A stretch of 64,000 bases of DNA from Pollenia angustigena (Eukaryota > Arthropoda > Insecta > Diptera > Polleniidae), in contig OV884059.1 of assembly GCA_930367215.1 (NCBI GenBank), positions 26,870,945-26,934,944 of the forward strand, in the 5' to 3' direction. The position numbers and the translations under genes were made by a program. A model generated the notes under the pieces. The model had not been told where the DNA came from, made no database searches, and was given only the letters and a program-made list of their open reading frames with translations. This document shows positions 23,404-32,979 of this stretch, in pieces (the first letter of the stretch is position 1; each line of letters opens with the position of its first letter).

Positions 23404-24310
23404 CAGTGATGTTAACTTTTATTTTTTCATAAAAGTTAACATCACTGTTGCTTCTACTGAAAAGTTTTAATATTTGCTATAGTTAAATGCATCCATCACA
23501 TTATATTTTATATTAAATGCCTAAAAAATTTTTGATTTTAAAATAAAATTAATGATATACACTGAGCTATTTAATTTTTCATATTTTACACTTATCACTG
23601 TAACCTAAGCATTTGCAGAAACATAACTTTCTTAATTTTTTGTATAATATTTATCTGTGTATTTTTAAAATTGCCGTTGAAAATCACCTCTCAAAAGTTA
23701 AAATCATAAAGCTTTCATGTCGTCATATTAAATGCAAACGGACGTAACTACACTTTTTATTTTTTTGCAGGTGAAGCAAAAAACTTTACAAAATCAATAA
23801 CAACAAGGTGTAATTGGCGTTTGAATTTCGTTAATAAAATCGCCATTTTTGATCGTAGGAATCACGAACATACGGGCATGTTCTGACAATCGCAAAGCGC
23901 ATAACATTGGCGATTCTGACTTAAAATTGCAAAGTAGGTGTTCTGTAAATCGCAATAGCAAGAAATTTGGAGAGTTCAAATTGCGAAACAGAACTATAAT
24001 ATGTGTAAAAAACTATATCAGATCGCAAGCTAAACGCACAAGTTTAAGAACACCATATAATAAATCTGGCATTTTGCGATTTCAAATCGTGCGATTGTCA
24101 GAACATGGCCGATAATCGATAAAAAACTCAATTTCGAAATTTTGTGTAGTTACGTCCGTTTGCATTTAATATGACGATATGTAAGTATGTATATGAATAT
24201 TAAAAACCCAAATCTTGATATTACCGTATTTTAAATGAAATTAGCTTGCTACCTTTTGGGGTTCAAAATTACCGTAAAAAAGGGTAATTACCGTACGGTT
24301 AACATCACTG
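23404..24310. mobile_element. hAT-like element, TIR CAGTGATGTTAAC, with two inverted-repeat units nested inside
   Basis: The ends CAGTGATGTTAAC and GTTAACATCACTG are flanked by ATCTTGGA (23396-23403) and ATCTGGGA (24311-24318), an 8-bp duplication with one mismatch. A second family member lies at 37765-39286. The first 45 bp form a small extra palindrome. Inside lies a pair of ~33-bp inverted repeats (about 23716-23751 and 24146-24178, CGTCATATTAAATGCAAACG), and inside that a third inverted pair (CATGTTCTGACAATCGCA, 23877-24108). Confidence 0.75.
23877..24108. mobile_element. innermost MITE, TIR CATGTTCTGACAATCGCA
   Basis: CATGTTCTGACAATCGCA is inverted at the right end as TGCGATTGTCAGAACATG. 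A partial copy (left end only) is at about 63156-63237, where another MITE interrupts it. Confidence 0.6.
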
Positions 24311-24764
24311 ATCTGGGAAGGCTACAAAAGTTTAAGGTTCATTATTAATGGAGAAACGTAAAGTTAAGAAGAAGAGATACTGAATGACACATACGATTTG
24401 AAGAGCACTTAACATCTACATATCGTTCTTCTCATGTAGAAAGGCCTACTCACATAATTGCAGCTTTACAGGAGAAGGCAAATATAAACTGTATGTATCA
24501 TAATGTAAAATGCCTTCTTCAATTGCTTGTAAAACTGATATTTTTGATGCTATTCCATTTAATTCTTGTGACGAGGTGTATTTGTGAAAAATGTATTGGA
24601 ATCACTAAAAAACTAAATTTTTAAAAAAATCGAGTTGGGGCCTTTTGACATGAGACCAACGATATGTATATGATGAACACAGAACGTGAAATGAATCTGG
24701 CTGGATATTAAATCACATATTACACTAAGATTTGATTTATAATTGTTAGTTCATCTCCCCCTCT
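24311..24764. other. no gene recognised
   Basis: AT-rich spacer with nothing recognisable. Confidence 0.4.
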
Positions 24765-24962
24765 CTATATCTTCTAAACTAATCAACTGATTTTCTTGAA
24801 TTTTGGCAGGCAAATAGTGTAACATCTGGAAAGAACTTTAGCCTATAATCTTTATTATCTTCTTAACTAATCAATCGGTTTTTTTAAATTTTGGCATGCA
24901 GACACTGTAACATCTAAAAGAAATAAGTTATATGGCAAAACAACGTTTGCCGGGTCAGCTAG
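24765..24962 (+). mobile_element. 3' end of a Helitron-like element
   Basis: Two ~100-bp tandem units (CTAATCAACTGATTTTCTTG and CTAATCAATCGGTTTTTTTA versions) are followed by a terminal hairpin GGCAAA-ACAACG-TTTGCC (24934-24951). Seven bases later comes CTAG (24959-24962) and then T. A short hairpin just before CTRR, with insertion before T, is the established Helitron 3' signature. The 5' end was not found. Confidence 0.55.
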
Positions 24963-25430
24963 TTTTATATAAAAATTTATAGGAATAGACATAAAAACCC
25001 TAATTCTTATACCAAAGAGGTGAAAATCCTTGAAAGCTATGCAGAGATGCTTTAGTTAGCGAAGCCGGTGTTTGTTATACCATAGAGAAAAAAAATCCTT
25101 GGGCCCGGCCAAAAGCTTAACCATGCTATCTATCTAATTTTTCGATATACTAAAATTCAAGATATTGAAATTCTGGATTTTTAAACTTGTGATTTTAAGT
25201 TTTGGGCATATGAACCCAACCTAAGTTTTCAATACTACTTTCTTTAAGTTTAACCTTTTTTGGGGTTAAAATTATGAAAAATTACCCCAAATTTAGGGTA
25301 ATATTTAATTTTATTTTTAGGCCTGTTTTTAATTTTCTGGGATAAGTTTTCTTTAAAAAATTTGGGTCATATTGCGTTATGAAAAAATCCCCAAATTTGG
25401 AGTAAATTAATTTTTTGAGGCCATATTTCG
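24963..25430. other. no gene recognised
   Basis: AT-rich. The short minus frame at 25282-25482 has no recognisable domain. Confidence 0.4.
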
Positions 25431-25756
25431 CAGCGCCGTTGTCAGCCGACCGCCAGCGTTCTCGCATTCCGGTGGAAGCCAACTTTACTTAACCGTAGTT
25501 AATCGTAATTACCCGAACACTACGCTCCCGAATTCCGTTCGTATCCGAGTGATCCAAACCGTAGTTAGTCGTATTAAGCCCACCGCCAGCGTTCTCGCAT
25601 TCCGTTGGTAGCGGACTAAGCAGCAACCGCAGTTAGTCATATTTACCCGAACACCACGCTCTCGAGTTTCTTTGGTACCCGAACCAGTAGATAATTAGTT
25701 ACAGCCGACTTATCCGCACCTTAGTTAGTTGTATCGCATTTACCCGAACACCAGCG
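25431..25756. repeat. GC-richer minisatellite of about 70-bp units
   Basis: Degenerate units recur with ACCGTAGTTAGTCGTATT-type and CCCGAACACCACGCTCTCGA-type blocks, at least four times, at a markedly higher GC content than the surroundings. The tract is interrupted at its right end and appears to resume at 27531-27554 and 29351-29440 (CACACGAGCCCTCGAATTC). Confidence 0.5.
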
Positions 25757-27530
25757 CCGTTAATCGGTTAACCGATTAATTACTACCCGATTAACTGATC
25801 GGTTAATTTAAAATTGGCTTTTTTCGATTAACGATTAAACCGGTTAATTTCAGTCGATTAACCGAAGTAACAAAATTTTAAATTTTTTTGTAGTATTTTA
25901 ACATATATTTTTGTAAAATGTATTTGTATAGTAAAATATTTTTTCCTTCTTGCAATACATTCTTTAAATACAGTACAAGATAAGAATATGTTCGGTGCTG
26001 AGCTTTGCCAGGATGAGTCTGATGATGAACTGACAATAAAATAAACTCTCGATTGTAACACAAACAATCTTTTAACAGAATTCGGTTAATTAATTAACCG
26101 AAGCAATTAGAAGTGTTTAAAATTTTTAAAATTAAAACTGAACTCTAATTATGTCATAATGGAGGATTTTAAATGTTTAGAGAAATACTGGAAAAGAATT
26201 GAGAAATAAGATAAGCTGCATTAAGGATTGCTTTCGAGATCTCCCTTTCATTCGTGAACATATGTACTTCTATGCCAAAGTTTATGTTTCTAGATAAAAA
26301 AAAACAACCAGTTGAAAAACAAAAAAGTACCAAAAAGTTATTCTCATCCGCTCATGACATTCCATGTTAAATTATTTTTATAGGTGCAATATTAATGAAA
26401 ATTGAAAAAATTACTAGTTAACGAACAAAAAGTACCAAAAAGACACCTCATACAGACTCTCATTCACTGAGGATCTTGCTTGTCTGAGGACCTTAGGTCC
26501 AATACTAACCGAAATTAAAAAAAAAAAATGCAAGTTAAATAACAAAATAGTACCAAAAAATTCTTATCCACTCAGGACGCTTATGTTTATAGGTAAAATA
26601 TCAACTTTAATTAAAGAAAGTACCATTGTTAAACAAAAATCTAAGGAAAGGAATTTAGTTTCCCGTATTCCACCTTTTTGGTACTTTTTCCTCCCCATTA
26701 AAGTATTAGAAATTGCAATATTGCATTGGGAGCCAAGCAATTAACGTTCGAATTTCGAAAAAGTACCGAATTTGTATTTGGATTTTTTAGATTAGTTTCG
26801 AATGTGATATTAACTTTATTTATATGTTTATTGGTTTAAGAGATAGATGGGGTGACAAAAATTTCCTAAATTACAGGTTTCACCCGTTTACTACCTAAAA
26901 AGGCCGAAATTCTAAAAAGTACCAGACGCCTGTCCGCTTATTTTTCTAAAGAGCAACGATAGGTATTACATTTTTTGTATCTCTTTTAGTTATGGATATA
27001 TAATATCACCGAATTTATCTGTTTTTACCCTTTTTACCCCCTTAACATTCGAGCAAACTTTCATGAAAAGAACGCATATAATATTCTCTGAATTCTCGGG
27101 AGTTGCAATGTTTAGGTTTAACATTTTGACCCAAAGAGCTTGTGACCGGATTTTTTTCTTTTTCGCTCTTTCGGTCTTAGTTTTCGAAACAACGTCGTTT
27201 TAAACTTCTAATGCTTCTGTTTTTTTAAGACACTATGGAGTTACCTAGTTTTGTCAAAAAATGCATGGAGTTATCTACTTTTTACATACAAATTTTGTTC
27301 AAGAATTGTTTTTTTGTTATGTCATTGTTTTTTTTTTACTAATAAATACCAAATTATAAATCATTTTTGGATTTTTATATATTGACATTACTTAATTTAT
27401 AACAAAACTTTATTAATCGGTTAACCGATCAATTACAAAATTAACCGATTATAAACCGATTAAACCAAAACCTCGGTTACTTAATCGAGCGATTAACCGA
27501 TTAAAGCAAAAGCCCGATTAAATGAATACC
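25757..27530. mobile_element. 1.8-kb element with subterminal TTAATCGGTTAACCG clusters
   Basis: Both ends are packed with variants of TTAATCGGTTAACCGATTAA (about 25757-25870 and 27415-27520; one more at about 26083). The right end is GGGTATTCATTTAATCGG (inverted). Inside, about 26290-26640 has degenerate ~130-bp units with 'AAGTACCAAAAAG', and about 26640-27060 matches the middle of the 20613-21684 element. No transposase and no clear TSD. Confidence 0.55.
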
Positions 27531-27829
27531 CTAGTAGTTAGCCTAACACACTAGCAGCGTTACCGCTCAACATTTTCAAAAAGGGGCACACAAAGGGATT
27601 TTCCAAAAAAAAGTGTTACAAAAAAGGCGATTTCTGAGAAAAAAGGGGCAACTTTAAAAACGGGAAAATTTTCAAAAAAACAAAAAAAAAAAAAAAAAAC
27701 ACGATATACGTAGGTATGTGTATATCGTGAAAATCCATTTCTTATATATATGTCCTTTATTTATTTAAATATGAACAGTACAAAATTTATTAACGTTTCT
27801 GTAATCATTTAGTTTAGGAATGATTGACT

Positions 27830-28220
27830 GATTAGGCCAATGCACCCGATCCTAGTGTTGGGGCTGCCAACAAACCTCTAGGCAGGTTTTCCTGGCTGTA
27901 GAACAGCCAGGAGTGACTGAGTTTCAGTGACTTATTTCCCGGTTGTCACCTAATTACCTGAGACGCACCAATATTTACGTGCCATTCAGGTTACTCAAGC
28001 CGGCGCCTTCTCACATTAGCTGCCGACAAACGGGTGTTTGTACGACATTACCAGGGAATACTTGGTATAATACCGGAAGTTGTGAGCTGCTAGGGAAGTT
28101 CAACAATGGAATCGCTTCTTGCTATTCCCAAGTGAATAGCAGACAGAGAGCTTTCAAACACTGCGAAAGACCCCATCCCCCATCTTGTTTGCAAGTAAAC
28201 GTTTATGAACTGTTGCATAC
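27830..28220. other. GC-rich segment of unknown origin inside the hAT-like element
   Basis: About 390 bp of near-50% GC sequence in an otherwise AT-rich transposon. It includes a stem TTCCTGGCTGT/ACAGCCAGGA (about 27888-27912). The plus frame 27943-28269 has no recognisable domain and no obvious relatives in the window. It may be captured host DNA or a retroelement fragment. Confidence 0.45.
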
Positions 28221-28279
28221 AATTTTTATTTCAATTATTTATACAAAAATAGTTACTAATTACTTTTAAATAGAACGAG

Positions 28280-28713
28280 CAGCGTTGTCAGAAGATTAGG
28301 AAGGAAAATCTTCATTTAGCGAAAAAATCTTGTTTTGAAGAGAGAAATCTTAAAATTTTTTATAACAAGGGCAAAAAAGTAAAAATTTTTTTTAGAAACG
28401 TATGTACATACTACTTATTATGGAAACTATTTAAATTGAAATACATAATATTAATAAAAATTAAATTGGTTTTTAGTTAAATTTTTTATAAAAATTTTTC
28501 TAAAAATACATTTTGAGAAACCAATTAACAACAAGCTGATACAAAACCTTATTGTTTTTAAAATTGACTGTTTAAGAAACTGTAAAAAATTATTTATTTT
28601 GTACAAACAAACTTCAAGTTAAAAATCTTAATTTGTGAAAGAAAATCTTTGTATCATATTTTGGTCAAAAAAATCTTCAAAAATAAGATCAAATCTTCAT
28701 TCTGGCAACGCTG
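28280..28713. mobile_element. 434-bp hAT MITE, TIR CAGCGTTG(T/C)CAGA, perfect 8-bp duplication
   Basis: The left end is CAGCGTTGTCAGAAGATT and the right end inverts to CAGCGTTGCCAGAATGAA. AGAACGAG flanks both sides exactly (28272-28279, 28714-28721). It is inserted in the 27555-29350 element, with which it shares the first seven terminal bases. Confidence 0.85.
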
Positions 28714-29440
28714 AGAACGAGCTTAAAGTAGTGTAATAATACTACTAACAAAAAATAGTTCATAATATGATTTGAAACAAAAAAAAAAACGTTATAGACA
28801 TATCGCACCCTAAATACTAAAGAGTCACAACTCAAAATTCTTAAATTTTCAGTAGAGCAAAAAAACTGTTTATGTAAAAATGGTGCTAATATTTAAAAAA
28901 AAAAAATTTGTCCCCTTATGAAGCAAGTTTTGCTATGCCTTTTTCAATTTTGTAAGTAGCTAGAGAGGTGAACTGAGAATTAATTTATGAAAAAAAGTAA
29001 TTTTTGAAATAAATATTTCGCACTTGAATTATTTTACTTTTTTACCAAAAAAAATAAGTTACGAAAAAATCTCGATAAAAACCTTGATACAATTTTTGAT
29101 CTGTTTTCTAAAAGTTTAAACTATTTTACAAAATCCTCTAGTTTAGTAATTACATATATCTATAAAAACTGAATTAATAAATACTGGATGTAAAACTTTT
29201 AATGAACTCAGTCTCTTATCGCTTATATTAAAAGGGGCACAAAAACTACAAAATGATACAAAAGGGGATTTAAAACAAAGGGGCCAAAAAAGTGACACGG
29301 CAGTCAAAAAGGGGAAAAAATGCGACTTTAGTCGCATAACGGTAACGCTGCACACGAGCCCTCGAATTCATCTTGCGCTCAGCTCAACTGTACGAAGTCT
29401 TGTGTCTAGCCAGTTACGGAGTTTCTATCTAGTAAAGCGG

Positions 29441-29870
29441 CCCATACACTTGCAATATTATTATACATGATATTCGCAATTTTATTTCCATTTTGTCCTA
29501 TATGAAGTAATAAGTCGCATAATGGTTTCAATTTAAACTTTCATTCAATAAAAAGGTGAACATAACCTATAGGAATAACATAAACAGCATTGTTCAATGT
29601 TGCCAACACATTTCACTTTCTTTTTGTTGTGTAATAAAAATCAAAAGTCTTTTGATTGTTGCCAATATATTGTGCTACATACACATTGGTGATATAATTG
29701 TACAATACGTAAAATTGAACAATTGTATTGCAAGTGTAAAAAGAAACTAATAAACCATAACCGAAAACCGTTTATTATTTTCTCTACCAGATATCATAAG
29801 TACCTCAATGCTGTCCCTGATTTTATGTATTCACAAAAGACGAAAAATTTATATGGCGGTATAAAATTAG
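29441..29870. other. no gene recognised
   Basis: AT-rich. 'TATTGTTCAATGTTGCCAAC'-type short inverted tracts are present, but no element could be delimited. Confidence 0.4.
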
Positions 29871-29879
29871 AAGCATAGC

Positions 29880-30740
29880 TGCATTTTTAAATTTTTTATA
29901 ATTTTTAAAAACAAAAATTCCGCAATTTTAATAAAAAAATTATGTTTCTAAAACGACTGCGCATATAAGAAAAACGTTTTACCTTTCTCTAAGTAAATTT
30001 TATTGCGGAATTTCGGCTTTTTTAGTTTTTCAATAAGCTAAAGCGTTTTTGAGTTACGCGAACATATGTTGTGCAACCTCCTTAATTTTCGAAACAACGG
30101 TATATCTCGAAAACCAAAGCCAACATAAAGAAAAAAGTTTTAACTTTCTTAAAGTAAATTTTATTGCGGAATTTCGTTTTTTTTAGTTTTTCAATAAACT
30201 AAAGCGTTTTTGAGTTACGCGAACATATGTTGTGCAACCTTCTTAATTTTCGAAATAACGGCATATCTCGAAAACCAAAGCCAACATAAAGAAAAAAGTT
30301 TCAACTTTCTTTAAGTAAATTTTATTGCGGAATTTCGGTTTTTTTAGTTTTTCAATAAGCTAAAGCGTTTTTGAGTTGCGCGAACATATGTTGTGCAACA
30401 TCCTTAATTTTCGAAATAACGGTATATCTCGAAAACCAAAGCTAACCTAAAAAAACGGCTAGCACCACTGGATTCAGCGACCCCGAATTAGGTTAAAAAT
30501 CTTTCGTTCGTATCATACTAAAATATTAAACAGCAAATACTTTAATCTATCTATACAATATATAATTTCTTAGTATGTCAGGATGTTTGCATATATGTCC
30601 TATTCTTTCCGCAACTTTCTGAAGCCATCTGATGACATAGAAAGCTGAAATTTGGCACACTTCAAGTACTTTCTCTGCGGAAGATCGTAACGAAGCCATA
30701 TTTTTAATTTTCGGCTTTTCAACTAGTATAACTATAAACA
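29880..30740 (+). repeat. fold-back-family arm with ~162-bp tandem units
   Basis: Three units (starts near 30004, 30166, 30328) each carry GCGGAATTTCG, AAAGCGTTTTTGAGTTACGC, CATATGTTGTGCAACC and TATCTCGAAAACCAAAGC. They are followed by a unique tail with CACCACTGGATTCAGCGACC and ATGTCAGGATGTTTGCAT. The same arrangement is found twice, in opposite orientations, at 50040-52330. Confidence 0.7.
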
Positions 30741-30778
30741 TCTGATAGAAAAGATGTTTTTTTTATAATATGGGGAAC

Positions 30779-30920
30779 TTTGGGCCCCACCCGGCACGGC
30801 TAGGCACCGTCGGATTAACCTGAAAAATTAGATCATGGTTTCTTACACCAAACCTCATATTTTAAGCAGCACAAACAATTAAATTTAAAAAAAAAAATTG
30901 CGACCAGTCTAATATACATA
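30779..30920 (+). repeat. dispersed repeat GGGCCCCACCCGGCACGGCT, copy 1
   Basis: About 140 bp closely matching 54588-54735, with CACCGTCGGATT, TTCTTACACCAAACCTCAT and GCGACCAGTCTA blocks. The type of element is unknown. Confidence 0.6.
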
Positions 30921-31491
30921 TGTACATAGTTATATGTGTCTAACGTGGCTGTCAATGTGTTGAAATCATGTAAATGTTTTTATTTTTAGCGCTCATCACA
31001 CAACCTCTCTTCAGCATATATTTAAATTTGTCGAGCAAACCTTTTTCATATATTTAAAAAATTTAATAATGAGCAATTATGAACATTTCCTATTATGGCC
31101 TATCGTAGAGCTAGTAATCAGCGACAATTAGACGCACTTAAGTGTACTGTTTGGTGCGTTGAATCGTCCAAAATAATGATAAGCCTATCATTTGTTAAAT
31201 ATGACAGCATTGGTAGTTAAATCTCTGTTAACGGTGGTGCATGTCGGACGATGTTGATAAATTTTGTTAGGCCAGAAATGGAAAACCATCCAACATTGGG
31301 GTTTTAAAGCACCAAACAAAAAGTCTCAAGAAACTATGTTAAATATGAAAGAAACACGTTAGTATGTATGTGCGAATCAGAAAATAGCCACCACTTACAG
31401 GATATCATTTTTTAAAGCTAATAAATAAAATTCAACCAGTAAAATAAATCAATAATCATCGCATAAATAAAATAGACATTAACAATTACAT
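30921..31491. other. no gene recognised
   Basis: AT-rich flank to the left of the LTR retrotransposon. Confidence 0.4.
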
Positions 31492-32549
31492 TGTTACGTT
31501 ACTGCCTTTCAATAAAGTTTTGGTTTATTTCCTTTATAACACTGGTTTACAGCCAAAAATTACCAAGAACGCCACGTGCCTAGATAAGTTAATTTTGACC
31601 TCCTGAACGCGAAAAACGCTGTAATTTTTTTTCAAAAGTACAGTTTTTTAGATAACGGTACTTTTGTGTTTTTCGGTGTATGGTCCCACTCAAACCCTTG
31701 TGGAGTCCAACCGAAAAGTCCGATCGAGATAAATGGAAAGGTAATTGAATGCCTTTTCCGTCGATATGCTAAAAATTTTTATCTGATAAGAATTGGCTGA
31801 GTTATGGCACCTCAAAGTTCGAAATTTGCCTATTTTTTACGTTTTTTTTTCAAAATTTTTCATTTTTGTTTCGTTTTTTTTCTACGTTATAGTAAATATC
31901 TGGAATGTTTTATTTTTTAACCAAATAGTATATTTAATTACCAACATTTTAAGCGCAATTTGAAAAAAATCGGATGAAAAATAAAGTTTTTATTAAGGAT
32001 TTTGTGGAACGACAATATTTTCATCCCATATAAAATTCCGCCTTTTTTTTAACCATCAGTTTTAACGTATTTAAAAAAAACGGAATTTTATATGAGATGA
32101 AAAATGAAAATTTTTAGCATATCGACGGAAAAGGCATTCAATTACCTTTCCAACGATATGCCATTTATCTCGATCGGACTTTTCGGTTGGGCTCCACAAG
32201 TGTTTGAGTGGGACCATACACCGAAAAACACAAAAGTACCGTTATCTAAAAAACTGTACTTTTGAAAAAAAATTACAGCGTTTTTGTGTTCAGGAGGTCA
32301 AAACTAACTTATCTAGGCACGTGGCGTTCTTGGTAATTTTCGAAATTAAAAATTTGTAAAGCAGTGTAATAAACCGTTTTTAATTCTTTATTGCACTTTA
32401 AATAAAACTAAATAATCAGAACACTTTAAACACTGTTTATAATTTACACAACTTTATTTAGTACTTAGTCACTTTAACAACCGTAATTTATAGCTTTTAT
32501 TCACAACCAACTATAATTTTCTCAGCGTGATACGTTATTGACAAAGTCA
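31492..32549 (-). repeat. left (3') LTR, truncated and split by a CACTG-type element
   Basis: LTR sequence at 31492-31539 resumes at 32370 and matches the right LTR until GACAAAGTCAG (about 32549). It then diverges, so the promoter-bearing U3 part is missing here. The interruption is the 827-bp element at 31540-32366. Confidence 0.75.
31540..32366. mobile_element. 827-bp long-inverted-repeat element with CACTG ends, TAA duplication
   Basis: The ends CACTGGTTTACA and CACTGCTTTACA (inverted) are followed by near-identical inverted arms of about 270 bp (e.g. AACGCCACGTGCCTAGATAA and its inverse). It is flanked by TAA (31537-31539, 32367-32369). The uninterrupted right LTR shows the empty site. 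CACTR ends with a 3-bp TSD fit the CMC/EnSpm group; the middle has no transposase. Confidence 0.8.
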
Positions 32550-32619
32550 GTTAATTAAGAGTTTGGCTGAGTTCCTAAACATCATAATACTTTGCAGTCA
32601 AAGTCAAAAAAGTATCATA

Positions 32620-32971
32620 GAGTTAAACTATATCTAGTTTGATTGTTGTGTACGCATCGATATTGTTTTTAGTGAACTTTGGTACAGATAACATTGTAAA
32701 ATTTTTCACGGTTGCTTGGTAGAAAGCACTTAAAAAAGCTAGTTGCTTTGCAACTGATGTTTTGGAATTCACCCTTTCTTGTTCTTGTGAGGTGGAGCCT
32801 TCATTGTTTTCACCAGTTGGTATAGGCTTAACACCAAACTCTAGATCTCCTGGTAGTCTGAGCTCTGTTCCAAACAAAATTTTGGCGGGTTTACGAGAGG
32901 TGGAGTCGGGAACAGCTGATCTATACGCCAACAGGAGTTTTGAAATGTGTTCATCCTAGACTTTTTGTTGT
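32620..32971 (-). pseudogene. integrase C-terminal part of the Gypsy element
   Basis: The minus strand reads DEHISKLLLAYRS then PDSTSRKPAKILFGTELRLP, a segment conserved near the end of the Gypsy integrase core. A TAG lies just upstream. It is the continuation of the integrase frame ending at 34543, separated from it by the hobo/Hermes-like insertion. Confidence 0.8.
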
Positions 32972-32979
32972 GTGCTGAC

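Larger units (their letters stand above)
27555..29350. mobile_element. 1.8-kb hAT-like element, TIR CAGCGTTACCG
   Basis: CAGCGTTACCG at the left is inverted as CGGTAACGCTG at the right. The flanks are CACACTAG (27547-27554) and CACACGAG (29351-29358), an 8-bp duplication with one mismatch. 'AAAAAGGGGCA' repeats lie near both ends. It holds a GC-rich segment (27830-28220) and a nested smaller hAT MITE (28280-28713). Confidence 0.75.

Noticed and set aside
27943..28269. 108-residue frame in the GC-rich passenger segment
   Set aside because: No recognisable domain and the frame runs past the segment into AT-rich transposon DNA, so it is reported only as unusual composition.
29351..29440. Coding exon suggested by higher GC content
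   Set aside because: Resembles the ~70-bp minisatellite on the other side of the transposons and has no extended frame.
32762..32959. Plus-strand frame over the integrase end
   Set aside because: It is the opposite strand of a recognised integrase segment.
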